Shown piece by piece: positions 47,908 to 58,375 of a stretch of 64,000 bases of DNA. The notes under the pieces are model-generated. The model was not told the origin of the DNA. It did no database searches and worked only from the letters and a program-made list of their open reading frames with translations. This DNA is from Microbacterium sp. SORGH_AS_1204 (GTDB lineage: Bacteria; Actinomycetota; Actinomycetes; Actinomycetales; Microbacteriaceae), in contig NZ_JAUTBD010000001.1 in assembly GCF_030818935.1 (NCBI RefSeq), positions 3,100,001 through 3,164,000 on the forward strand. The letters are read 5' to 3'. The first letter of the stretch is position 1. Each line of letters begins with the position of its first letter. A program made the position numbers and the translations under genes.

Positions 47908-49059
47908 ATGACCGTCAGCCGCGCCGAGCACCGCCGCCGTACCTCCCGACGCGTGCGTCTGCGCCGCACGATCGTCGCCACCGCCGCCGTCGTGCTGATC
48001 ACCGGCGGGGTCGCCGCCTTCGCCCTGACCCGCCCCGCATCGCCCGCCCCGGTCGCCGACCCGGACACCTCGATCGAGCCGGTCGCCAGCCCGACGCCGA
48101 CCCCCACGCCCTCGAGCCCCGCCGAGAAGCTGCTGGCGACGACGACCGACCCGAAAGCCTGCGCGGTGTCGTTCACGGGCGACGGCATCACCCTCGACCC
48201 GCAGCTGCAGACGCAGGACGTGCGGTACGACAAGCTGCCCCTCCCCCGCGCCGACGGTCGCGTCTTCGCCGGGTGGTACCCGACGGCCGCCGATGCCGCC
48301 TCCCTCAACGCGGTCGAGCGGATCAACGGGGCCGACCTCGTCACGTGCACCGATCGCGAGCGCACGCTCCACGCCGCGTGGACGACTCCCGACGCGAACG
48401 AGGCGGAGGACACCGCTCTGCCGATCCTGATGTACCACCAGTTCACGCGGAACCCCGACGGAGAAGACAACTGGCTGCGCGGCAACTACGCCTACATCGG
48501 CGATTTCGACGCGCAGATGGCCCACATCCAGGACGGGAAGTTCTACCTGCCCACCTGGGACGAAGTCAGTGCGTTCATCGACGGTGCACTGTTCCTGCCG
48601 AAGCGGTCGGTCGTGATCACCGATGACGACGCCGACAGCACCTGGCTCGAGATGGCCGCCCCGATCGTCGACGGACGGAATCTGCTCACGACCTCGTTCG
48701 TCATCACCTCGGCGCGCACCGAACCCACCCCGAACCGCTTCGTGCTGCAGCGCTCGCACACCCACGACATGCACCGCGCGGGCGCCAACGGCAAGGGCCG
48801 CATGGTCAACGACGACGCCGACACGATCGCGGCCGACCTCGAGCAGTCGGCGCAGATCCTCGGCGCGAAGGAAGTCGTCGCCTACCCGTTCGGTCACTAC
48901 AACGACACGACGAAAGAAGGCGTACGGCGGGCGGGCTTCGAGCTCGGCCGCGGAATCGAACCCGGGTACGTCCGGATCGGGACCGATAAGCTGGCACTGC
49001 CGGTGGTCCGCATCGACTACGGCATGACCGTCGACGACCTCGAAGCGAAGATCGGCTGA
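47908..49059 (+). CDS. Polysaccharide deacetylase-like secreted/membrane-anchored protein
   Basis: 383 residues from the ATG at 47908; the frame is open far upstream through antisense of the oxidoreductase but is not coding there. One N-terminal membrane helix (about 24-45), a Pro/Thr-rich linker, a roughly 75-residue module with two Cys (ACAVSFTGDG...DLVTCTDRE), then a NodB-like domain: LPILMYHQF, VVITDDDAD in place of the usual TFDDG, SHTHDMH for the metal His pair and AYPFGHYND. The changed first motif leaves Asp residues but is unusual, so activity is uncertain. Confidence 0.8.
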   Translation: MTVSRAEHRRRTSRRVRLRRTIVATAAVVLITGGVAAFALTRPASPAPVADPDTSIEPVASPTPTPTPSSPAEKLLATTTDPKACAVSFTGDGITLDPQLQTQDVRYDKLPLPRADGRVFAGWYPTAADAASLNAVERINGADLVTCTDRERTLHAAWTTPDANEAEDTALPILMYHQFTRNPDGEDNWLRGNYAYIGDFDAQMAHIQDGKFYLPTWDEVSAFIDGALFLPKRSVVITDDDADSTWLEMAAPIVDGRNLLTTSFVITSARTEPTPNRFVLQRSHTHDMHRAGANGKGRMVNDDADTIAADLEQSAQILGAKEVVAYPFGHYNDTTKEGVRRAGFELGRGIEPGYVRIGTDKLALPVVRIDYGMTVDDLEAKIG

Positions 49060-49213
49060 CAACCGCCCCCCGGCACCTCGCGCCACAGCCGCGCACACGA
49101 TGCGGGGGCTGGCAACCGCTAGCTCACAGGTACGTCCGCCACAATCCTGTAGAGGCACGCGTCGGTCTCATTACGCTGTGTCCCCCAGACTTTTCACGAA
49201 AACGCGAGTACCC

Positions 49214-50341
49214 ATGGATCTTTCCGTCATCGTTCCGACCTTCAACGAGGGTCCGAACGTCGCCGAACTCGTGCGCCGCACGACGGATGCCATGGCGGGC
49301 CGCGTCGTCGAGGTCATCTTCGTCGACGACTCCACCGACGACACCCCCGACGTCATCCGCGCGGTCGCCCAGACGGCGGACATCCCCGTGCGCCTGATCC
49401 ACCGCGACGACCCGGTCGGCGGTCTCGGCGGTGCCGTGGTCGAAGGCATCAAGGCCGCGGCATCCGACCGATGCGTCGTGATGGACGGCGACCTGCAGCA
49501 CCCGCCGGAGGTCATCGCCCGGCTGCTCGCCCGCGCCGAGCAGGGCGACGTCGACGTCGTCGTGGCATCCCGCTACATCGCCGGGGGCACCTCCGACGGC
49601 CTCGCCAACGCGGTGCGCACCGCCGTGTCGCGCGCATCGACGCTCCTGACCAAAGCGATGTTCCCGAAGAAGCTGCACAATTGCTCCGACCCGATGACCG
49701 GCTTCTTCCTGGTGGACCGCCGCGCCCTCGAGGTCGAGACGCTGCAGCCGCGCGGGTTCAAGATCCTGCTCGAGATCCTCGCCCGCAAGCAGATGCGCAT
49801 CGCCGAGGTGCCGTTCTCGTTCGCCCCCCGCTTCGCCGGCGAGTCGAAGGCGTCGTTCAGCCAGGGCATGCGGTTCCTGCTGCAGCTGACGATGCTGCGG
49901 TTCGGTCGTATGTCGGCGTTCGCCCTCGTGGGCGGCCTCGGCGCGCTCGCCAACCTGGCGATCATGTGGGCGCTGCAGATGGTGGGCGTGCAGTACATCG
50001 TCGCCGCGGTGATCGCGAGCGTCGTGACGATCGTGGCGAACTTCCTCGCCCTCGAGTACCTCGTCTTCGCCGACATGCGCGCGGAGTCCGGTCTCATGCG
50101 ACACCGCTTCATCAAGTCGTTCACCTTCAACGGCATCGAGGCGATCGTGCGCATCCCGGTGATCTGGGTGCTGGTGAGCCAGGCGCACATCCAGAGCGTC
50201 CTCGCCGCCGCGCTCACGCTCATCGCCGCCTTCGTGGTGCGCTTCGTCTTCCACGCGCTCGTGGTCTACGCGCCCAAGAAGAGCCGGGTCGGCAAGGCCG
50301 TGCGCGCCATCGAGCCCCTCGAAGACGAAGTCACCGCCTGA
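49214..50341 (+). CDS. Polyprenol-phosphate glycosyltransferase (GT2) with GtrA-like membrane domain
   Basis: 375 residues. The N-terminal GT2 domain resembles dolichol/polyprenol-phosphate mannose synthases: IVPTFNEGPNVAELV, VIFVDDSTDDT, metal-binding VMDGDLQHPPEV, SDPMTGFFLVDRRALE and PRGFKILLEIL. The C-terminal GtrA-like domain (about 235-360) adds four membrane helices. It would load a sugar from a nucleotide donor onto a lipid carrier for glycosylation outside the membrane. The ATG at 49214 matches the family N-terminus; no strong ribosome site. Confidence 0.9.
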   Translation: MDLSVIVPTFNEGPNVAELVRRTTDAMAGRVVEVIFVDDSTDDTPDVIRAVAQTADIPVRLIHRDDPVGGLGGAVVEGIKAAASDRCVVMDGDLQHPPEVIARLLARAEQGDVDVVVASRYIAGGTSDGLANAVRTAVSRASTLLTKAMFPKKLHNCSDPMTGFFLVDRRALEVETLQPRGFKILLEILARKQMRIAEVPFSFAPRFAGESKASFSQGMRFLLQLTMLRFGRMSAFALVGGLGALANLAIMWALQMVGVQYIVAAVIASVVTIVANFLALEYLVFADMRAESGLMRHRFIKSFTFNGIEAIVRIPVIWVLVSQAHIQSVLAAALTLIAAFVVRFVFHALVVYAPKKSRVGKAVRAIEPLEDEVTA

Positions 50342-50406
50342 CGTCTCAGGCGGCGTTGCGCGCCGTCGCCCGGGCCGGTGTCGGCGCATCCGCGTACGCT
50401 GGAGGC

Positions 50407-50664
50407 ATGACCTCTGACGCACCCATCCGTATGTTCGGCGCCGACTGGTGCCGCGATTGCATCCGCACGAAGAAGCAGCTCGACGAACTGGGGATCGACT
50501 ACGAATACGTCGACCTGGTCGCCGACCCCGCCGCCGCCGACGTGGCGAAAGAGATCTCGGGGCGCACCAGCATCCCCGTCGTGGTCTACCCCGACTCCAG
50601 CCACCACGTCGAGCCCTCCAACGCCGACGTCGAGGCCAAGCTGCGCGAGCTGTCGCTGATCTGA
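50407..50664 (+). CDS. Mycoredoxin/glutaredoxin-like protein
   Basis: 85 residues, thioredoxin-fold with active site WCRDC (Cys15, Cys18), then the cis-Pro loop TSIPVVVYPD. Size and sequence resemble actinobacterial mycoredoxin, which reduces mycothiol-mixed disulfides. GGAGG lies only one base before this ATG; an in-frame ATG at 50431 would remove eight residues and leave the fold intact. Confidence 0.85.
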   Translation: MTSDAPIRMFGADWCRDCIRTKKQLDELGIDYEYVDLVADPAAADVAKEISGRTSIPVVVYPDSSHHVEPSNADVEAKLRELSLI

Positions 50665-50674
50665 TCGGGTCGGC

Positions 50675-51613
50675 ATGACCCTGTCCGCCGCCCGGCCCGT
50701 CCGGCGCGCACTGACGACGGAGGCCGGCACCGCGCTGCCGGCCTTCGTCGATCACCATGTGCACCTGCACCTGATCGATCCCGCCGCACTCGCTGCCCGC
50801 GGAATCGCCGGGGTCGTCGACCTCGGGGGCGATCCCGTCGCCCTCGCCCGCCGACCGGCCGGTCTCCCCCGGGTCGCGTACGCCGGCGCCTTCCTCACCG
50901 CACCCGGCGGATATCCGCAGGGTCGCTCCTGGGCGCCGGATGCCATCGTGCGCACGGTCACCGACGCCTCTCGGCATCCCGGAGTCGACGATGGCGCACA
51001 GACGGCCGTCGATGCGCAGGCGGATGCCGGAGCGACGGTCATCAAAGTGGCGCTGCATGCCGACGCCGGACCGGTGATGTCCGACGAGGTGCTCGGCGCG
51101 ATCGTCGCGGCAGCCGGTGATCGCGGGCTGTCCGTCGTCGCCCACGCCCAGGGCTCCGGCCAGGTGGACCGGGCGATCGCCTTCGGTGTCGCGGCGCTCG
51201 CGCACACCCCCTTCGACGCACCGGTCTCGCGCCGGACGCTCTCGCGGGCCGTCGCGGCGGGGCAGGTCTGGATCTCCACCCTCGACATCCACCGCGGCGC
51301 CGCCCGCGCCCGGGCGATCGCGAACCTGCGCGCGTTCGCGGCGCGCGGCGGACGAGTGCTCTACGGCACCGACCTCGGCAACGGTCCCCTGCCCGTCGGG
51401 GTGAACCGCCGCGAACTGATCGCCCTGCACGACGCCGGTGTGCGCGGCGACGCGCTCGTCGCGGCCCTCACCGACCCGTGGCCGCACGTCGCGCCGGACG
51501 CCGCGGTCTCGACCTTCGTACCGGGCCCCGCGCCCATCGACCCCGACGAGGTGCCCGGCTGGCTCAGCCGCGGCACCGTCGTCGTCACCGAGGAACTGAC
51601 GCATGTCGACTGA
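50675..51613 (+). CDS. Amidohydrolase-superfamily protein coupled to kynureninase
   Basis: 312 residues. Metal-dependent hydrolase barrel: HxH in DHHVHLH (26-32), possible carbamylated Lys in TVIKVALH, His in VVAHAQ and ALAHTPF, and the catalytic Asp in YGTDLG. The stop lies inside the kynureninase gene (overlap 51603-51613), so the two are co-translated. An amide-hydrolysis step next to kynureninase, such as deformylating N-formylkynurenine, is a reasonable inference but has no direct support. Confidence 0.82.
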   Translation: MTLSAARPVRRALTTEAGTALPAFVDHHVHLHLIDPAALAARGIAGVVDLGGDPVALARRPAGLPRVAYAGAFLTAPGGYPQGRSWAPDAIVRTVTDASRHPGVDDGAQTAVDAQADAGATVIKVALHADAGPVMSDEVLGAIVAAAGDRGLSVVAHAQGSGQVDRAIAFGVAALAHTPFDAPVSRRTLSRAVAAGQVWISTLDIHRGAARARAIANLRAFAARGGRVLYGTDLGNGPLPVGVNRRELIALHDAGVRGDALVAALTDPWPHVAPDAAVSTFVPGPAPIDPDEVPGWLSRGTVVVTEELTHVD

Positions 51614-52889
51614 CCCCACCCCCGACTTCGGCTCCGTCGACGCCCTCGAGGTGCCCCCTGCGTCGCTCGAGGCGGAGGCGTCGGCTCTCGACGCCGATGA
51701 CCCCCTGAAGCATCACCGGGCCGCCTTCGTCGGCGCCGAGACTCCCCTGGTCTACTTCGACGGCAATTCCCTCGGGCGCCCGCCGCGTGCGACGGTCGAC
51801 CGTCTGTCGCGCTTCGTCACCGACGAGTGGGGCGGTCGCCTCATCCGCGGGTGGGATGAGGCGTGGATGCAGCTGCCCTTCACCATCGGCGACCGCATCG
51901 GCGCGCTCGCGCTCGGCGCGGCATCCGGTCAGACCGTCATCGGCGACTCCACGACCGTGCTGCTCTACAAGCTGCTGCGCGCGGCCCTCGACGCGCAGAT
52001 GACCGTCGATCCGCAGCGCGTGGAGATCGTCGTGGGCCGTGACGACTTCCCGACCGACCGGTACCTCGTCGAGGGGATCGCCGCCGAGCGGGGTGCCCGG
52101 GTGGTGTGGGTCGACGTCGACACCTCACGCGGGGTGGATGCCGAACTGCTCGGCGCCGCGGTGACCGACCGCACCGCCGTCGTGTTGCTGAGTCACGTGT
52201 CGTACCGCTCCGGATACCTCGCCGACGGCGCCGCTCTCACGCGCATCGCGCACGACGCCGGCGCGCTCGTGCTGTGGGACCTCTGCCACTCGGCCGGTTC
52301 CGTACCGGTCGAGCTCGACGCATGGGGTGCCGACCTCGCCGTCGGCTGCACGTACAAGTACCTCAACGGCGGACCGGGTTCACCCGCCTTCGCCTACGTC
52401 GCCGAGCGGCACCAGCGCGCGCTGACGCAGCCCGTGCAAGGCTGGATGGGCGCGGCCGACGTCTTCTCCATGGGCCCGGTCTATCGCCCGGCCGACGGGA
52501 TGCGGCGCTTCCTCTCCGGCACGCCGCCGGTGCTGGCCATGATCGCGATGCAGGACACCCTCGATCTGATCGAGGAGGCGGGTATCGGCGCGGTGCGCGC
52601 GAAGTCCGTCGCACTGACCGAGTTCGCGGTGCGGGTGGCAGACGGCATCCTGAGTCCGCTCGGGGTGCGCCTCGCCTCGCCGCGCGACAGCGCCGAGCGC
52701 GGCGGCCACGTCACGCTGTCGCACCCCGCGATGCGGGCCGTGACCGCCCACCTGTGGGAAGGCGACGTGATCCCCGACTACCGGGATCCGCACGGCCTGC
52801 GGATCGGCCTGTCGCCGCTGTCGACGAGCTTCGCCGAGACGCTCACGGGGCTCCGCGCCGTCGCCGACGCGGTACGCGCGGAGGGCTGA
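51603..52889 (+). CDS. kynU: Kynureninase
   Basis: 428 residues, fold-type I PLP enzyme cleaving kynurenine to anthranilate and alanine (or the 3-hydroxy form). Family blocks: VYFDGNSLGRPP, VIGDSTTVLLYKLLRAAL, LSHVSYRSGYLADG, ALVLWDLCHSAGSVPVEL and the Schiff-base lysine Lys252 in GCTYKYLNGGPGSPAF. Length is typical. No tryptophan dioxygenase or standard formamidase gene is in the window. Confidence 0.93.
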   Translation: MSTDPTPDFGSVDALEVPPASLEAEASALDADDPLKHHRAAFVGAETPLVYFDGNSLGRPPRATVDRLSRFVTDEWGGRLIRGWDEAWMQLPFTIGDRIGALALGAASGQTVIGDSTTVLLYKLLRAALDAQMTVDPQRVEIVVGRDDFPTDRYLVEGIAAERGARVVWVDVDTSRGVDAELLGAAVTDRTAVVLLSHVSYRSGYLADGAALTRIAHDAGALVLWDLCHSAGSVPVELDAWGADLAVGCTYKYLNGGPGSPAFAYVAERHQRALTQPVQGWMGAADVFSMGPVYRPADGMRRFLSGTPPVLAMIAMQDTLDLIEEAGIGAVRAKSVALTEFAVRVADGILSPLGVRLASPRDSAERGGHVTLSHPAMRAVTAHLWEGDVIPDYRDPHGLRIGLSPLSTSFAETLTGLRAVADAVRAEG

Positions 52890-53080
52890 GCCGGGGCCGC
52901 GCCTCGACGCGGCCGACGGTGGGCGGTCGCGGCGTGCGTGTGCCGCGGTGTCGTGGGTTTCGTCAGAGGGCATCTCGCCGACTCGTGGGAAGACGGCACC
53001 GAAGTGCCCGCGGCCGGCTCGGCGGGGAGGCCTCAGGGATCGCATGAAGACCTGAACGGCGCGACGGCTAGCCTCGGAGC

Positions 53081-54829
53081 ATGATCGATCCCCTCCTCGT
53101 CGTCATCGCCGGCGTCGTGGTGGTCGCCCTCGCCACCGTGATCGGGCCGCGCTTCAACGTCGCCGGCCCGCTCGTGCTGCTCGCCGTCGGCGCGGGAGTG
53201 AGTCTGCTGCCGTTCGTGCCGCCGGTCGCGGTGAACCCCGAGATCATCCTCGTCGGCGTGCTGCCGCCGCTGCTGTACTCCGCGGCCGTGCAGCTGCCCG
53301 CCATCGAGTTCCGACGCGATTTCGCCCCCATCGCGGGTCTGTCGGTCGTGCTGGTCGTCATCAGTTCGGTACTGCTGGGGCTGTTCTTCTGGGCCGTGAT
53401 CCCCGGGTTGGGCCTGGCGCTCGCGATCGCGCTCGGGGCGATCCTGAGCCCCACGGATGCCGTGGCCACCTCGATCGCGAAACGCCTGGGTATCTCTGCG
53501 CGCGTGGTCACGATGCTCGAGGGCGAGAGTCTTCTCAACGACGCCACCGCGCTCGTGCTGCTGCGCACGGCGGTCGCCGCCGTGGCATCCGGATTCGCGT
53601 TCGGCGACGCGGTGGCAGATTTCGCCTGGGCGGTCGCCCTCGCCCTCGTGCTCGGCGCCATCGTGGGCTGGGTGAACCTGCGCGTGCGCGAACGCGTGGC
53701 GAACCCCGCCGCCAACACCGCCCTCAGCTTCACGATCCCCTTCATCGCCTACCTGCCCACCGAGCACCTCGGCGGGTCGGGGCTGGTGGCTGCCGTCGTC
53801 GCCGGGATCGTCACCGGGCAAGGAGCTGCGCGTCGGTTCACGCCCGAGCAACGCATCAGCGATCGCCTCAATTGGCGCACGGTCGAACTCGTGCTCGAAG
53901 GCGGGGTGTTCCTCGTCTTCGGGCTCGAGCTCAAAGACATCGTCGGCGCCAACCTGCGCGAGCACGAGGGCCTCTGGCACGGCACGTGGCTCGCCCTCAG
54001 CGCGCTCGGCATCGTGCTGATCGTTCGTGGCCTGTGGGTGTCGGGCCTGATCTGGGTGCAGGGGCTCCGCGGTCGTCGACACGTGCGGAGTCAGGGCCGG
54101 ATCGAGGGCGCCCAAGAACGCCTCGACCGTTTCGAGGAGGCCTATCGCGAGAAGCCCGAGCAGTTCGGGGGCCGGGTCGCGGATCCGGCCCGTACCGAGC
54201 GCCGGATCGGCTGGATGCGCACACGCATCCGCCGCACGATGGCCGACCTCGACTACTACCGCGACACGCCCCTGGGCGCGCGGCACGCCACGGTCATCGT
54301 GTGGGCGGGAATGCGGGGAGTCGTCACCCTGGCCGCCGCGCAGACACTGCCGCAAGACACCCCGCAGCGTCCCCTGCTGATCTTCGTCGCGTTTCTCGTC
54401 GCCCTCTTCAGCCTGGTTCTTCAGGGGCTCACCCTCGGCGCCGTGGTGCGCACGGTCGGCCTCACCGGCGACGGCGGGGAGGGCCCGTCGCGCGACGAGC
54501 AGCGCGCCCTCGACGCTGAGATGCGGGAGGCCGCTGGTGCGGCGCTGCGCGCCGGCACCCTTCGGCGGCGCGACGGCGAGCCCTTCCCGGCCGAACTCCT
54601 GCAGCGCGCCGGTGCACGCATCGTGCAACCGCCCGACGAAGACGCGTCGACGCGGGTGCGCGACTTTCTCGAGCTACGGCTGGCGTCGATCGAGGCCATG
54701 CGCCGCCGGCTTCACGACGCCGGCCGCGACGGTCGCTACAGCACCGCCGCACTCCGCCACGCCCTCGCCGAGCTGGATGCCGATCAGTTGAGCCTCGAAT
54801 TGCGCATCGACGACGGCGAGGAAGACTGA
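53081..54829 (+). CDS. Na+/H+ antiporter, CPA1 (NhaP) family
   Basis: 582 residues. About 12 membrane helices followed by a cytoplasmic tail of about 150 residues. CPA1 signatures: ILSPTDAVATS, MLEGESLLNDATALVLLRTAV (the ND motif) and VVWAGMRGVVTLAAAQTLP. A charged hydrophilic insert (about 325-400, RGRRHVRSQGRIEGAQERLDRFEEAYREK) lies between helices. It exchanges Na+ or K+ for H+. The C-terminal tail has coiled-coil character. Confidence 0.92.
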   Translation: MIDPLLVVIAGVVVVALATVIGPRFNVAGPLVLLAVGAGVSLLPFVPPVAVNPEIILVGVLPPLLYSAAVQLPAIEFRRDFAPIAGLSVVLVVISSVLLGLFFWAVIPGLGLALAIALGAILSPTDAVATSIAKRLGISARVVTMLEGESLLNDATALVLLRTAVAAVASGFAFGDAVADFAWAVALALVLGAIVGWVNLRVRERVANPAANTALSFTIPFIAYLPTEHLGGSGLVAAVVAGIVTGQGAARRFTPEQRISDRLNWRTVELVLEGGVFLVFGLELKDIVGANLREHEGLWHGTWLALSALGIVLIVRGLWVSGLIWVQGLRGRRHVRSQGRIEGAQERLDRFEEAYREKPEQFGGRVADPARTERRIGWMRTRIRRTMADLDYYRDTPLGARHATVIVWAGMRGVVTLAAAQTLPQDTPQRPLLIFVAFLVALFSLVLQGLTLGAVVRTVGLTGDGGEGPSRDEQRALDAEMREAAGAALRAGTLRRRDGEPFPAELLQRAGARIVQPPDEDASTRVRDFLELRLASIEAMRRRLHDAGRDGRYSTAALRHALAELDADQLSLELRIDDGEED

Positions 54830-54911
54830 CGGCCGGAGGTCACGGCGGTCGCACGCCCCCGCGGACGCGCCGTTCACGGGGGCGTGAGGCAGAATGGAAG
54901 CGGAGGTCTGC

Positions 54912-55388
54912 ATGAGCGATTCGATCCCGACGATGCCGTCATCTTCGGATGCCGCCGGGACCGGCACCGTGCCCCACGCGCACGCTGCGGCCGAGTGCCC
55001 CGAATGCTTCACTGAGCTGCAGAGCGACCGGGATTGGTGGCGTGCCCGCCCCGCCGGCTCGCGGCTGGTCGGACTCGTCGTCTCGCGGCCGGACATGCCG
55101 ACCGTGGTGCAGCAACGCGACGACCTCACCCGGTTCGGCGTGCCGATCGAGGGCTTCCGTCACCCGGCCCCCGAGACGCTCGAGGGCTGGGCGAACCGCC
55201 TTGACCGCTTCTTCGGAACGCTGACCCGCGGCGACGTACTGGTCGTCGCGAGCGTGCACGCGCTCGGCGCGACCCGCGAAGACGAGACCCGTGCGATCGC
55301 CGGCCTGCGCCGCCGCGGCGTCATGGTGAAGGTGCTGCCGCACGGCGACCGGCACCTTCACGACGCGACGCTGAGCACACACGGCTGA
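54912..55388 (+). CDS. Degenerate serine-recombinase-like (resolvase N-terminal) protein
   Basis: 158 residues from the second ATG, which has GGAGG at proper spacing; the ATG at 54894 does not. After a variable N-terminus with a CPEC pair (29-32), residues 52-150 follow the resolvase catalytic fold: LVGLVVSRPDMPTVVQQRDDLTRFG (for the usual VGYARVST...Q...L), then GDVLVVASVHALGATREDETRAIAGLRRRGVMVKVL (for GDTLVVWRLDRLGRS...). Ser58 remains, but the L-D-R-L-x-R arginines are gone and there is no DNA-binding domain, so recombinase activity is unlikely. Confidence 0.7.
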   Translation: MSDSIPTMPSSSDAAGTGTVPHAHAAAECPECFTELQSDRDWWRARPAGSRLVGLVVSRPDMPTVVQQRDDLTRFGVPIEGFRHPAPETLEGWANRLDRFFGTLTRGDVLVVASVHALGATREDETRAIAGLRRRGVMVKVLPHGDRHLHDATLSTHG

Positions 55389-55456
55389 CGCGGCCCGGGG
55401 GCTCGGCGTCATCGCCGGTGCAGCGCCGCGTTCGCTGTCGCTGCCGGCGCCGCTGC

Positions 55457-55651
55457 GCGTTCTCCGGCACCGTCGATGCCGCTGCGTTCTCCGACGCCAC
55501 CCGCGCCGCGTTCTCGGAGACCGCCCGCGCCGCCTTCTCCGACGTCACCCGCGCCGCGTTCTCCAAGACCGCCCGCGCCGCCTTCTCCGACGTCACCCGT
55601 GCCGCGCTCTCCGGCACCGCCCGCGCCGCGCCCTCCGTCACTGCCGGCGCC
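55457..55651. repeat. 24-bp minisatellite, eight units
   Basis: Units of the form GCGTTCTCCGACGTCACC plus CGCGCC start at 55457, 55484, 55508, 55532, 55556, 55580, 55604 and 55628; the first spans 27 bases, the rest exactly 24. Because the period is a multiple of three, the array stays open in several frames and would give 8-residue repeats (RAAFSDVT on plus, ARVTSEKA on minus). Neither frame has a good start, so I treat it as non-coding repeat DNA between the recombinase-like gene and the UvrA paralogue. Confidence 0.85.
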
Positions 55652-55663
55652 ATGCCGTCGCCG

Positions 55664-58003
<2,340 letters not shown>

Positions 58004-58073
58004 GGGTGCCTCCTCGGGATCGTCCCCAGTGTGGCGGAGACCTCCGACATCCGCGAGACACCGTGGCATCCGT

Positions 58074-58159
58074 GTGCACAATGGCGGGACTCTCGCCGCA
58101 GACGCCGCTGCAGCACCCGCAGGAACGGCGTGTCGGGCACACTTCCCGCCGTTGTGCAC
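58074..58159. repeat. Hairpin element, copy 1 (uvrA paralogue-helicase gap)
   Basis: GTGCACAATGGCGGGA (58074-58089) pairs with TCCCGCCGTTGTGCAC (58144-58159), one G-U. The ends CACAA/TTGTG resemble those of the elements at 38185-38423. Confidence 0.75.
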
Positions 58160-58200
58160 GCCCACGGCGAGGGGAATGCGATCGACCACGCCCCTGCACG

Positions 58201-58285
58201 CGTGCACAACGGCAGGGATCGTCTGCAACACGCCGCGGGGGTCCCCCGCGGCGCGGCGTGTCGGGCACGCGTACCGCCGTTGTGT
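58201..58285. repeat. Hairpin element, copy 2 (uvrA paralogue-helicase gap)
   Basis: GTGCACAACGGC on the left, GCCGTTGTGTCC on the right, and a shared inner block CGGCGTGTCGGGCAC with copy 1; an extra inner GC palindrome (CCGCGGGGG/CCCCCGCGG) is present. Spacing between copies is about 127 bases. Confidence 0.7.
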
Positions 58286-58329
58286 CCGCCGGGGCGTCCG
58301 CCCGCCCTCACCCCCCGCCCGGCGAACGA

Positions 58330-58365
58330 CGAGTGCCCCCGCAGACGCATCTGCGGGGGCACTCG
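58330..58365 (-). terminator. Terminator of the DEAD-box helicase gene
   Basis: CGAGTGCCCCCGCAGA (58330-58345) and TCTGCGGGGGCACTCG (58350-58365) form a perfect 16-bp stem with a 4-base loop, 10 bases past the helicase stop. Confidence 0.88.
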
Positions 58366-58375
58366 AACGACGTGT

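Noticed and set aside
54912..55388. An active resolvase marking a mobile element
   Set aside because: No DNA-binding domain, no active-site arginines, no inverted repeats or transposase nearby.
55321..55653. A 110-residue minus-strand protein of 8-residue repeats
   Set aside because: It arises from the 24-bp minisatellite, lacks a ribosome site and runs into the recombinase-like gene on the other strand.
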